Part shown: one piece after another, positions 10,017 through 17,321 of the stretch
How positions within the stretch are numbered: the first letter of the stretch is position 1
How the letters are laid out: each line of letters starts with the position of its first letter
NCBI RefSeq assembly: GCF_023008405.1
Contig: NZ_CP095376.1
Coordinates: forward strand, 62,001 to 126,000
Reading direction: 5' to 3'
DNA from: Amycolatopsis sp. FBCC-B4732
Lineage (GTDB): Bacteria; Actinomycetota; Actinomycetes; Mycobacteriales; Pseudonocardiaceae
Length of the DNA stretch: 64,000 nt
Program-made: the position numbers and the translations under genes
Notes under the pieces: model-generated
Told to the model about the DNA's origin: nothing
Database searches by the model: none
The model's input: the letters and a program-made list of their open reading frames with translations, nothing else

Positions 10017-10685
10017 GTGACCAAGCTTCGTGTCGCCGGAATCGGCGTCGCCGCTGTCGCCGCCCTTTCGCTGGCCGCGTGCAGCAGCAGCGACACCGCT
10101 TCGTCGGGCAGCTCCAGCAGCTCGATGGCGCCGTCGTCGTCGATGGCGGCGCCGTCGTCCAGCGCGGCCTCCGCGGACGGCGTGACCACCAACGCCGACG
10201 TGTTCGGCCCCGCGTGCAGCCAGCTGCCGCAGGGTTCCGCCCCCGGTTCACTGGACTCGATGGGCCCGCAGCCGGTCGCCTCGGCCGCGTCGACGAACCC
10301 GCTGCTGACCAAGCTCGTGGCCGCCGTCAAGGCCACCAACCTGGTCGACACGCTCAACAGCCAGCAGGCCATCACCGTGTTCGCGCCGGCCGACCCGGCG
10401 TTCGCCGCGCTGGGCGACGCCAAGTTCGCCGAGCTGGCGGGCAAGCCGGCCGAGCTGGCGCCGATCCTGCAGTACCACGTCGTCGGCAAGCGCTACGACG
10501 CCAAGGGCCTCGCGTCCGCGGGCTCGCTCGACACGCTGAACACCGCCGGCGGCCCGCTGAAGATCGAGGGCTCGGGCGAGAACATGACCGTCAACGGCGC
10601 GAAGATCCTGTGCGGCAACATCCCGACGAAGAACGCCACCGTCTTCGTGATCGACAAGGTGCTGACCCCGGGCACCAACAAGTAA
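10017..10685 (+). CDS. Fasciclin (FAS1) domain lipoprotein, MPT70/MPT83-like
   Basis: 222-aa secreted lipoprotein. The signal peptide ends in the lipobox LSLAACSSS (Cys near residue 20), then a Ser/Ala-rich linker and a FAS1 domain from about residue 75 with the H1/H2 motifs ITVFAPADPAFAAL and LQYHVVGKRYDAKGL and a C-terminal NATVFVIDKVLTPG. Mycobacterial homologues MPT70 and MPT83 are SigK-regulated surface adhesins. GTG at 10017 is preferred over GTG 10002 because GGGAG lies 8 bases upstream. Preceded by a SigK-like promoter. Cell-surface adhesion role inferred from the family. Confidence 0.9.
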   Translation: MTKLRVAGIGVAAVAALSLAACSSSDTASSGSSSSSMAPSSSMAAPSSSAASADGVTTNADVFGPACSQLPQGSAPGSLDSMGPQPVASAASTNPLLTKLVAAVKATNLVDTLNSQQAITVFAPADPAFAALGDAKFAELAGKPAELAPILQYHVVGKRYDAKGLASAGSLDTLNTAGGPLKIEGSGENMTVNGAKILCGNIPTKNATVFVIDKVLTPGTNK

Positions 10686-10689
10686 GCGG

Positions 10690-11697
10690 TCAGGAACTCC
10701 GGCCCAGCGCCGGGCCGAGGCGTTCCGCGATGTCGGTGAGGATCTGCACGTAGTCTTCGTGGTCGAAGGTGAACGGCAGGGCGAAAGCCACCTCGTCGAC
10801 TTCGCGGAACGCCTCGTGCGCGTCGAGCCGGTCGGCGATTTCGGCCGACGTGCCCACGAAGTCGGGGGAGAAGAGCATCCGCGCCGGGCCTTGTGGTCCG
10901 GCCGTGCGCGGCAGCCGTTTCCGGGCGTAGTCCTCGTACTTCGCGCGCTGCTCGGCGGTGGCGCTGTCGGTCGGGATCACGACCAGGCCCTGCGAGACCC
11001 GGGCGGCCTCGCCGTCCGGGTGGTGCGCGCGGAACGCCTTGATGTGCGACAGCTGGATTTCCGCGAAGTCCGTGCTGTCGCTTTCGGCCTTGACCACGCT
11101 GCTGGTCAGGAAGTTCATCGCGTGCTTGCCCGCCCACGCGGCCGAGCGCAGGCTCGCACCGCCGTACCACATCCGGTCGCCGAGCCCGGGTGCTTGCGGC
11201 TGCACCCGGTCGGAGAACACCTCGAAGCCCTGGGTCCCGCTGAACCCGGTGGCCGGCTTGCCGCGCACGAAGCCGAGCAGCCGTTCCACGCGGTCGTAGG
11301 AGAAGTCCTCGACGTCGGCGGTGTCCGGGTAGAGGGCGCCTTTGACGTCGTCCCAGCGCATCGGCGGCCCCACGCTGAGCCCCGGGTTGAGCCGCCCGCC
11401 GGAGAGCAGGTCGACGGTGGCGAGGTCCTCGGCGAGCCGCAGCGGGTTTTCCCAGCCGAGCGGGATGACGGCGGTGCCGAGGTGGATCCGGCTGGTCCGC
11501 TGCGTCGCGGCGGCGAGCACGGCGACCGGCGACGAGATGCCGTACTGCAGGTGCCGGTGCCGCACCCACGCGCTGTCGAACCCGAGCCGCTCACCCAGTT
11601 CGATGATCTCGAGGGTCGACTCGTGCCCCCGGCGCGGGTCGGCCGCGTCGAAGAGGCCGATGGTCAGGAAGCCGAGCTTCCGCAGAGGTCGTGCCAC
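10690..11697 (-). CDS. LLM-class F420/flavin-dependent oxidoreductase
   Basis: 335-aa TIM-barrel oxidoreductase of the luciferase-like monooxygenase family, which uses reduced FMN or F420. Typical stretches: RLGFDSAWVRHRHLQYG, SRIHLGTAVIPLGWENPLRL, SGGRLNPGLSVGPP, DRMWYGGASLRSAAWAGKHA and the C-terminal FVGTSAEIADRLDAHEAFRE. Substrate unknown. Starts at GTG. It lies convergent with the fasciclin gene, four bases between stops, and is followed upstream on the same strand by a TetR regulator 45 bp away, but the TetR operators control the far gene rather than this one. Confidence 0.85.
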   Translation of the reverse strand: MARPLRKLGFLTIGLFDAADPRRGHESTLEIIELGERLGFDSAWVRHRHLQYGISSPVAVLAAATQRTSRIHLGTAVIPLGWENPLRLAEDLATVDLLSGGRLNPGLSVGPPMRWDDVKGALYPDTADVEDFSYDRVERLLGFVRGKPATGFSGTQGFEVFSDRVQPQAPGLGDRMWYGGASLRSAAWAGKHAMNFLTSSVVKAESDSTDFAEIQLSHIKAFRAHHPDGEAARVSQGLVVIPTDSATAEQRAKYEDYARKRLPRTAGPQGPARMLFSPDFVGTSAEIADRLDAHEAFREVDEVAFALPFTFDHEDYVQILTDIAERLGPALGRSS

Positions 11698-11742
11698 CCC
11701 GCCGATTCTGCTCCGGTGCTCCGGGGTGTCCCACGTGATGGA

Positions 11743-12396
11743 CTACCGCGCCCGGTCCAGCCCGTCGAGGATCAGGTCCAGGCCGAATTCGAACTCCGCC
11801 TGGTCGTCGCACCAGCCCAGCGTCGAATCCGGGTCGTCGTGGGCGATCTCGCTCAGCATGGCCACCAGGTTCGGCAGCTGCGCGGCCACTTCCGCCGGGA
11901 CCTCGGCCGACGCGTCCGGGCCGGGGTCGAACGGCTCCTGGCTGAACCCCAGCGCCCGGCTGCCGAGCGCGTGCAGCGCGTGGTGGATCCGGTCGTGCGA
12001 GAACCCGCCCTCGCGCATCAGGCCGACCAGGTTGTCGTAGTACTTCAGCACCGCCACGCTGGTCGAGGACCGCGTCCCGAACAGCGCCGGCGCCCAGCGG
12101 TGGCGGAGCAGCACCGCACGCGCGGCGAGGATGCGCCGACGGGCCGTGTCCTTCCAGTCCGGGCCGGCGTCCAGGCGTGCGACGGCCTCGTTGATCTCCT
12201 GGGCCACGACGTCGACGATCCCGGCGAGCACGTCTTCCTTCTTGGCCACGTGGTAGTAGAGCGACATCGCTTCGGCGCCGAGCTCCTCCGCGAGCCGGCG
12301 CATCGTCACCGCGGCCAGGCCTTGCTCGTCGGCGAGCGCGACGGCCGTGCGCAGGACGCGCTCGCGGCTCAGCGGGATCCGGGCTTCGGTGGTCAC
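11743..12396 (-). CDS. TetR-family repressor
   Basis: 217-aa regulator with an N-terminal helix-turn-helix (RERVLRTAVALADEQGLAAV, then RRLAEELGAEAMSLYYHVAK) and a C-terminal all-helical ligand domain of the TetR_C_1 type (PDWKDTARRRILAARAVLLR). GTG at 12396 is chosen because TACGAT (minus strand of 12404-12409) lies exactly seven bases upstream, the spacing of a leaderless actinobacterial promoter. Divergent from a quinone-type oxidoreductase across 91 bp that contain two near-identical operators, so it almost certainly represses that gene and itself. Ligand unknown, probably the substrate of that enzyme. Confidence 0.85.
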   Translation of the reverse strand: MTTEARIPLSRERVLRTAVALADEQGLAAVTMRRLAEELGAEAMSLYYHVAKKEDVLAGIVDVVAQEINEAVARLDAGPDWKDTARRRILAARAVLLRHRWAPALFGTRSSTSVAVLKYYDNLVGLMREGGFSHDRIHHALHALGSRALGFSQEPFDPGPDASAEVPAEVAAQLPNLVAMLSEIAHDDPDSTLGWCDDQAEFEFGLDLILDGLDRAR

Positions 12397-12424
12397 GCAC
12401 AAGATCGTACAGCGTAAGTCTTCC

Positions 12425-12454
12425 TTGACGCGGCGTCGCGCCCGGAGCTACCTT
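12425..12454 (+). promoter_or_regulatory. Promoter of the TetR-controlled oxidoreductase
   Basis: TTGACG (12425-12430), 18-base spacer, TACCTT (12449-12454). The -10 overlaps the first TetR operator, so repressor binding would block polymerase directly. Confidence 0.6.
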
Positions 12455-12478
12455 ACGACGTAAGACTTACAACGTAAG
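12452..12478. promoter_or_regulatory. Tandem TetR operators CTTACNNCGTAAG
   Basis: CTTACGACGTAAG (12452-12464) and CTTACAACGTAAG (12466-12478) are two 13-bp palindromes separated by one base. A half site GTAAG lies at 12414-12418 near the regulator's own start. They overlap the -10 and the transcription start region of the rightward gene. Confidence 0.75.
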
Positions 12479-12487
12479 GGAGACGTC

Positions 12488-13465
12488 ATGAAGGCCCTCG
12501 TCCAGCGTGTGTACGGCCCGCCCGACAGCCTGAACTGGGAAGACGTGCCCGATCCGGTGCCGGGCGAAGGCGAAGTGCTGGTCCGCGTGCACGCCACTTC
12601 GGTCAACCCGTACGACTGGCACTTCCTCAGAGGCGAGCCCTACGCGGCGCGCCTGATGACCGGCGGCTTCGGGCTGCGCCGCCCGCCGGTGGGCGTCCTC
12701 GGCTGCGACCTCGCGGGCCGGGTCGAGACCGCCGGGACGGAGTTCGGCCCCGGCGACGACGTCTACGCGCTGCTGCCCGGGGGTGCGCACGCCGAGTACG
12801 TCTGCGTGCCGGAGAGCCTGCTGGCGCGGATGCCGGCGAACCTCTCCCCCGAGCAGGCCGCGACGCTGCCGATGGCGGGCGTCACGGCGCTGCTCGCCCT
12901 GCGCGGGGTGCGGCCCGGGCACCGGGTCCTGGTCAACGGCGCTTCCGGCGGTGTCGGCACCTTCGCCGTCCAGCTGGCCAAGGCGCTCGGCGCGCACGTC
13001 GACGCCGTGTGCGGCGCGGCCAACGCCGATCTGGTGCGTTCGCTCGGCGCCGGGCACGTCGTCGACTACCGGACCGAGGACTTCACCCGCGTCGGCCGCC
13101 GCTACGACTTCGTGCTGGACATCGCCGGCGGCCGGTCGGTGTTCGCCTGCCGCCGGATCCTCGAGCACGGCGGGACGTTCGTCGCCGTCGGCGGCCCGGC
13201 CGGACGCTGGCTGCAGCCCGCCGGGCACGTCTTCGCCGCGCTGGCCGCCGGGCCGTTCGCGCGGCGGCGGGTCGTGCTCGCCGACGCGGTGGGCTGTCCG
13301 GACAAGAAGGCGGTCCTGGGTGAGCTGGCGGCGTTCGCCGAGCGCGGCGAGCTCACCCCGGTCCTCGACCGGACCTACCCGTTCGACGACCTGCGGGCCG
13401 CGTTTGCCCACCAGGAAGCCGGGCACGCCCGGGGAAAGGTCGCCGTCACCCGCGCAGCGCGGTGA
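12488..13465 (+). CDS. Quinone oxidoreductase-like NADP-dependent MDR enzyme
   Basis: 325-aa zinc-free medium-chain dehydrogenase/reductase. N-terminal GroES-like fold (ATSVNPYDWHFLRGEP), Rossmann dinucleotide site VLVNGASGGVGTFAVQLAKA about residues 154-173, and C-terminal AFAHQEAGHARGKVAVTR. No zinc-binding cysteine cluster, as in quinone oxidoreductase and crotonyl-reductase relatives. Probably reduces an electrophilic quinone or enone sensed by the divergent TetR repressor. The ribosome site GGGAG (12478-12482) is only five bases from ATG and touches operator 2. Its last 20 bp overlap the convergent aldo/keto reductase. Confidence 0.85.
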   Translation: MKALVQRVYGPPDSLNWEDVPDPVPGEGEVLVRVHATSVNPYDWHFLRGEPYAARLMTGGFGLRRPPVGVLGCDLAGRVETAGTEFGPGDDVYALLPGGAHAEYVCVPESLLARMPANLSPEQAATLPMAGVTALLALRGVRPGHRVLVNGASGGVGTFAVQLAKALGAHVDAVCGAANADLVRSLGAGHVVDYRTEDFTRVGRRYDFVLDIAGGRSVFACRRILEHGGTFVAVGGPAGRWLQPAGHVFAALAAGPFARRRVVLADAVGCPDKKAVLGELAAFAERGELTPVLDRTYPFDDLRAAFAHQEAGHARGKVAVTRAAR

Positions 13466-14327
13466 TCGCGGCGAGCTCTTCGGGGCTCAGGACGAGGTCC
13501 TGCGCGGCGAGGTTCTCCCGCACGTGCGCGAGCGACGTCGTCCCGGGGATCGGCAGGACGGCGGGCGAGCGGTCGAGCAGCCAGGCGAGCGCGACCTGGG
13601 AGACGGTGGCGCCGTGGCGTGCGGCGATCGGTTCGAGGACGCCGCGGACCGCCGCCGGGCCTTCGGTGTCGGTCGGCGCGCCCGGCGTGCTGAGCGAGAC
13701 CGGCTGCCAGGGGACGAAGACCGCGCCGGCCTCGGCGGCGGCGTCGAGCAACGGCTGTTCGTGGCGGTCCACCAGGTTGTAGTGCGCGGTGACGGCGGTG
13801 ATCTCGACGATCTCCCGCGCGGCCTTCAGCTGCTCCAGCGTCACGTTGGACAGGCCGATGTGCCGGATCACGCCCTCCTGGCGCAGCTCGGCGAGCGTGC
13901 CGACCTGGTCTTCGAAGGACGCGTCCTGCGCGTAGCCGCTGTGCAGGTAGTAGAGGTCGATCCGCTCGACGCCGAGGCGCCGCGCGCTCAGCATCGCGGA
14001 CTGCCGCAGGTACTGCCGCTGCCCGATCGCGGCGATCGTCGAGATCTCCGGGCCGCTGCGGACGAAGCCGCCCTTGGTCGCGAGCAGCAGGTGCTCGGGG
14101 TAGGGGTGGAGGGCTTCGCGGATCAGCTGTTCGTTGGTGTGCGGGCCGTAGACGTCGGCGGTGTCGATCAGCGTCACACCGGCGTCGACGACCCGGCGCA
14201 GCAGCTCGAGGCCCGCGGCCCGGTCGGGGTAGTCGCCCCAGTGGCCGGGGCCGGTGAGCCGCATCGCGCCGTAGCCGATCCGGCCGGTCGTCAGGTCGCC
14301 GAGGGAGAGGGTGGTTCGTTCGGTCAT
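13446..14327 (-). CDS. Aldo/keto reductase
   Basis: 293-aa NADPH-dependent (beta/alpha)8 aldo/keto reductase. The catalytic tetrad is visible: Asp and Tyr in LIDTADVYGPHTNEQL, Lys in LLLATKGGFVRSG and His in IDLYYLHSGYA. The C-terminal cofactor loop reads VLPIPGTTSLAHVRENLAA. It is closest to the YdbC/oxidoreductase-type AKRs by eye; substrate unknown. Starts at ATG 14327, divergent from an XRE regulator across 100 bp that contain a perfect 14-bp palindrome, which suggests control by that neighbour. Confidence 0.9.
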   Translation of the reverse strand: MTERTTLSLGDLTTGRIGYGAMRLTGPGHWGDYPDRAAGLELLRRVVDAGVTLIDTADVYGPHTNEQLIREALHPYPEHLLLATKGGFVRSGPEISTIAAIGQRQYLRQSAMLSARRLGVERIDLYYLHSGYAQDASFEDQVGTLAELRQEGVIRHIGLSNVTLEQLKAAREIVEITAVTAHYNLVDRHEQPLLDAAAEAGAVFVPWQPVSLSTPGAPTDTEGPAAVRGVLEPIAARHGATVSQVALAWLLDRSPAVLPIPGTTSLAHVRENLAAQDLVLSPEELAAITALRG

Positions 14328-14382
14328 GGCTCCACCGTCGCCCGGTCCGCCGGTGGGGGCCAGGGAGGGAACTGCCTATGCA

Positions 14383-14396
14383 GCCTGGTACCAGGC
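14383..14396. promoter_or_regulatory. 14-bp palindrome between aldo/keto reductase and XRE regulator
   Basis: GCCTGGTACCAGGC is a perfect palindrome, 56 bp upstream of the reductase start and 32 bp upstream of the regulator start. Likely operator of the XRE/MmyB regulator. Confidence 0.55.
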
Positions 14397-14427
14397 ACGC
14401 GGCGGGCGATCTTGCGACACTGGGGGC

Positions 14428-15267
14428 ATGGCTGCCACCGATCTGGGCGAGTTCCTGCGGGCTCGCCGCGCCGCGCTCGACCCGCGACGGGCCGGGCTGC
14501 CCGACGACGGCCGGCTCCGGCGCGTCCCCGGCCTGCGCCGGGAGGAGCTGGCCCAGCTCGCGCACATCAGCATCGACTACGTGGTCCGGCTGGAGCAGGG
14601 CCGCACGCGCCGGGTGTCCCGGCCGGTCCTCGACGCGCTCGCGGACGCGTTGCAGCTGGCCCCGGACGAACGCGCGTACCTGTTCACCCTGGCCGACGTC
14701 GCCCCGGAGACCCGGGTGCCGGCCGGGGACCACGTCGCCGGCCCGCTGCGGCAGCTGCTCGACGGCATGCCGGACGTGCCGGCGATGGTGCTGAACCGCC
14801 GTCAGGACGTGCTGGCCTGGAACCGCGCGGCGGTCGCGCTGCTGGGCGACTTCGGCGCGCGGCCGCCCGCCGAGCGCAACCTGATCCGGCTGACGTTCCT
14901 CGACGAGGACTACCGCGCCCGGTACGCGGACTGGCCGCGGGCGGCGGGCGCGTGCGTCGAGGTGCTGCGGATGGAGTCGGGCCGCGACCCGGCCGACCCG
15001 GTGCTCGCCGCCCTCGTGCGCGAGCTGCTGGAGAAGGACGCGGACTTCCGGACGTGGTGGGAGCGCCACCAGGTGCGCGGGGCCCGGGAGCTGACCAAGA
15101 CCTACCGCCACCCGGTGGCCGGCCCGGTCACCCTGGACGTCCAGCAGTTCGCCGTCGAGACGCACCCGGGTCAGCGGCTGGTGGCCTACACCGCCGAACC
15201 CGGGTCGCCGTCGGAAGAAGCGCTGCGGTTCCTGCTGCAGTGGTCCGCCGAGCCCGCGCAACGCTGA
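14428..15267 (+). CDS. XRE-family regulator with MmyB-like ligand-binding domain
   Basis: 279-aa regulator. N-terminal Cro/C1-type helix-turn-helix about residues 8-75 (GLRREELAQLAHISIDYVVR, LEQGRTRRVSRPVLDALADA), then a PAS-like MmyB domain from about residue 100 (VLNRRQDVLAWNRAAVALLG, WERHQVRGARELTKTYRHPV, ETHPGQRLVAYTAEPGSPSE). Such regulators in actinomycetes usually sit divergent from one short-chain or aldo/keto reductase gene and control it, with fatty-acid-like ligands proposed. ATG at 14428 starts six bases after GACACT, so it may be leaderless. Confidence 0.9.
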   Translation: MAATDLGEFLRARRAALDPRRAGLPDDGRLRRVPGLRREELAQLAHISIDYVVRLEQGRTRRVSRPVLDALADALQLAPDERAYLFTLADVAPETRVPAGDHVAGPLRQLLDGMPDVPAMVLNRRQDVLAWNRAAVALLGDFGARPPAERNLIRLTFLDEDYRARYADWPRAAGACVEVLRMESGRDPADPVLAALVRELLEKDADFRTWWERHQVRGARELTKTYRHPVAGPVTLDVQQFAVETHPGQRLVAYTAEPGSPSEEALRFLLQWSAEPAQR

Positions 15268-15290
15268 CCGCGGGCCCGGCGGGCCGGGTG

Positions 15291-16220
15291 TCAGCCGTTG
15301 TGCGGGCAGTTGCCCCGGTAGTCCGAAATGGACAGGCTGGTGCCCGGGATCGGGCAGAGGAACTGCTCGTAGCGGGTGTCGTTGTCGATGAACCGCTTGA
15401 GCCAGGACAGCGTGTACTTCGCGATCGTCGTGTTCGACGAGTTCGGCGCGAAGTGGCTGGCACCGCGCAGTTCCAGGTACGCCTTGTCCAAAGAGGACGG
15501 CAGGCTGGTGTAGAACGGGATCGAGTGCGTCGCCACCGGCGCGATGGTGTCCGCTTCGGCCCCGACGACCAGCGTCGGCACGCGCACCGTCGACCAGCTC
15601 TTCGTCAGGTTCCAGCCGGTCAGCGGCACCGCGGCCTGCAGCGACGGCCGTGAGCGCGCCGCTTCGAGCGTGCCGCCGCCGCCCATCGAGTGCCCGACGA
15701 CGCCGAGCCTGCTGCTGTCGATGCGGGACCGCACCGAGCTCTGCTGGGTGAGGTAGTCGAGCGAGGCCAGCAGCTGCCTGCCCCGGCTGTCGGGCTGGTC
15801 GCTGGTGGTCAGGGTGTCGATGGTGAACACCACGAAGCCTTGGGACGCCAGGCGCGGGCCGAGCCACGCCATGCTCGACTGCGTGGCGGTGAAGCCGGGG
15901 GCGATGGAGATCGCGCCGAAGGTGCCGGCGGTGGTGGTCGTCGGGTAGTAGATGGTGCCGCCGCCGAAGCCGGAGACGGACAGCCGCGAAACGGTGGCGG
16001 TGCTGGTCGCGAAGCTGCCCCGGCTGGCCTCGATGCTGGCCGTGGTCGGGGCGGGCCCGCGTTCGTAGGGGTTGTCGGCGGCGGGTGCCGGCGAGGCGAC
16101 CGCGGTGGTCACCGCCAGCGCGGCGGCGATGACCCCGGCGGCCTTGGCGCGCCACGGTCGGCGGCGGGAAATTTTCTCACCCGGGCCAGACGACGTCGGC
16201 GGGCTGGTGAGTAAGGACAT
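15291..16220 (-). CDS. Secreted cutinase / PET-hydrolase-like polyester hydrolase
   Basis: 309-aa secreted alpha/beta hydrolase very like Thermobifida cutinases that also hydrolyse PET. Signal segment about residues 24-48, mature start near [11 protein letters not shown]. Catalytic Ser178 ([10 protein letters not shown]), Asp224 ([10 protein letters not shown]), His256 (RGASHFAPN). The substrate-cleft Trp203 ([10 protein letters not shown]) is kept; the oxyanion-hole aromatic is Phe110 (APGFTATQ) where Thermobifida enzymes have Tyr. A single C-terminal Cys pair (Cys289, Cys305) matches the type I disulfide. ATG at 16220 fits the signal peptide; an upstream frame extension does not. Natural substrate probably cutin or suberin-type polyester. 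Confidence 0.9.
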   Translation of the reverse strand: MSLLTSPPTSSGPGEKISRRRPWRAKAAGVIAAALAVTTAVASPAPAADNPYERGPAPTTASIEASRGSFATSTATVSRLSVSGFGGGTIYYPTTTTAGTFGAISIAPGFTATQSSMAWLGPRLASQGFVVFTIDTLTTSDQPDSRGRQLLASLDYLTQQSSVRSRIDSSRLGVVGHSMGGGGTLEAARSRPSLQAAVPLTGWNLTKSWSTVRVPTLVVGAEADTIAPVATHSIPFYTSLPSSLDKAYLELRGASHFAPNSSNTTIAKYTLSWLKRFIDNDTRYEQFLCPIPGTSLSISDYRGNCPHNG

Positions 16221-16404
16221 GGATCGCTCTCTTTCCCCGGGCAGGCGAAAGCGGGCCCGGACACGGACGGGCGGACCGATGGAACCGTTGCACGGCAACG
16301 AAGAGCGTGCCGTCACCCCGGGTGCGGGGAACCGCTTCCCGGTCGCCCTATGAAACACTTCGTCGAAATGTTCCACAACGGCCGAACGGGTGAGTGGTTG
16401 ACAG

Positions 16405-16422
16405 ACTGGGCGGTCGCTCAGT
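16405..16422. promoter_or_regulatory. TetR-type palindrome upstream of the polyester hydrolase
   Basis: ACTGGGCGGTCGCTCAGT is an 18-bp palindrome with one mismatched pair, of the kind bound by TetR repressors. It lies 185 bp upstream of the hydrolase start, just after TTGACA (16398-16403) on the plus strand. The nearest TetR gene (QsdR-like) is 225 bp further right. The rest of the 426-bp gap 16221-16646 holds the two hairpin elements below and no supported gene. Confidence 0.45.
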
Positions 16423-16486
16423 GGGTCGGGGAGGCGCGGCACTCACGCGCGTGACAAAGGTGGGCGCTCAGCGCGGCCGGTCCGGC

Positions 16487-16559
16487 GGCCCGCAATGTCA
16501 TGAACGAGTCGTTCACCGCGTCTGGCGAGGTGAAAGGGTCGTTCATGACGTTGCGGGCC
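16487..16559. repeat. Long nested inverted repeat, family A copy 1
   Basis: 21-base arms (16487-16507 and 16539-16559) pair with one mismatch; an inner stem TTCACC (16512-16517) / GGTGAA (16529-16534) pairs inside the loop. The central 50 bp recur in inverted orientation at 50801-50850 with about six differences. The TCATGAACGA/TCGTTCATGA arms look like open frames with ATG on both strands but encode nothing. Probably a terminator-like dispersed repeat. Confidence 0.8.
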
Positions 16560-16622
16560 TGGGATCACGGCGAAACGCCCAGCCGGCCCGGCGGCATTGC
16601 CGCGCCCCCTGACCCGGAGGCG

Positions 16623-16642
16623 GCACTTTCACGTGAAAGTGC
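16623..16642. terminator. Perfect 20-bp palindrome downstream of the QsdR-like gene
   Basis: GCACTTTCACGTGAAAGTGC is fully self-complementary and ends four bases before the stop codon side of the minus-strand regulator gene. Likely its terminator. Confidence 0.6.
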
Positions 16643-16646
16643 GGGC

Positions 16647-17246
16647 TCAGGGGGTGGCGCTCGGCTCCAGCGCGCCGCGGACGAGCGTGTCCAGCAGGGT
16701 CGTGGCCACCGTCAGGTCGACCGTGCGCGCGGCCAGCACGTCCGAGTACAGGAACGACTCCCCGAGCCGCACCACCGCGAACGCGAGATCCGGCAGCCCC
16801 ACCAGCGGCGTCAGCCCGGCCGCTTCGGCGTCGGCGCGGAAGAGCTCCACGTGCTCGTCGACCAACGCCGGCTGGACCGCGCCGCGCGGATCGGTCAGCA
16901 CCCGCAGGGCGACCGTCGACTCCGCCTCGATCAGCTTGCGCATGCCGTCGCTGGCGGCGACCTCGCGGCGGTACTCCTCCATGACCCACAGGCAGCGCAA
17001 CCGGCCCTCCGGCGTGCGGACCGCGTCGCCGTGCGTGGTGCGCCAGCCGTCGAGCGCGCGCTGCCAGGTGCGGTCGGACAGCAGCCGCAGCCCGGCGCCC
17101 ATGAGGTCGTCGCGGTTGCCGACGCGGCGGAAGAACGTCGTGCGCGAGATCCCCAGTTCGGCGGCCATCCGGCCGAGGTCGAGGCGGGTGCCGGTGACCA
17201 GCAGGCGGGCGGCGTGCCGGACGATGTCGTCGGTCGAGACGGTCAC
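16647..17246 (-). CDS. TetR-family regulator, QsdR-like
   Basis: 199-aa regulator. N-terminal helix-turn-helix from residue 5 (TDDIVRHAARLLVTGTRLDL, then MAAELGISRTTFFRRVGNRD) and a C-terminal domain typical of QsdR-type regulators (VMEEYRREVAASDGMRKLIE, VVRLGESFLYSDVLAARTVD). The GTG start at 17246 begins directly at the helix-turn-helix; an upstream extension in frame is antisense to the FrnE gene. Divergent from the FrnE gene with 75 bp between starts. Target and ligand are not evident. Confidence 0.8.
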   Translation of the reverse strand: MTVSTDDIVRHAARLLVTGTRLDLGRMAAELGISRTTFFRRVGNRDDLMGAGLRLLSDRTWQRALDGWRTTHGDAVRTPEGRLRCLWVMEEYRREVAASDGMRKLIEAESTVALRVLTDPRGAVQPALVDEHVELFRADAEAAGLTPLVGLPDLAFAVVRLGESFLYSDVLAARTVDLTVATTLLDTLVRGALEPSATP

Positions 17247-17308
17247 CGGGCCAACCCTATCCCGCAGGTCGCGGACAGTTACCTTGAAGTGCGCGGGGCC
17301 CGGTCGGT

Positions 17309-17314
17309 TAGCGT
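17309..17314 (+). promoter_or_regulatory. -10 element of a leaderless promoter (FrnE gene)
   Basis: TAGCGT lies exactly seven bases upstream of the GTG at 17322, the usual gap for leaderless actinobacterial transcripts. TTGAAG at 17284-17289 is a possible -35 with a 19-base spacer. Confidence 0.5.
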
Positions 17315-17321
17315 GGACGTC

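Noticed and set aside
16500..16620. Possible coding start ATGAACGAGTCGTTCAC upstream of the QsdR-like gene
   Set aside because: The ATG belongs to the family A inverted repeat; the following frame has no similarity to anything and is not conserved in type between the two copies.
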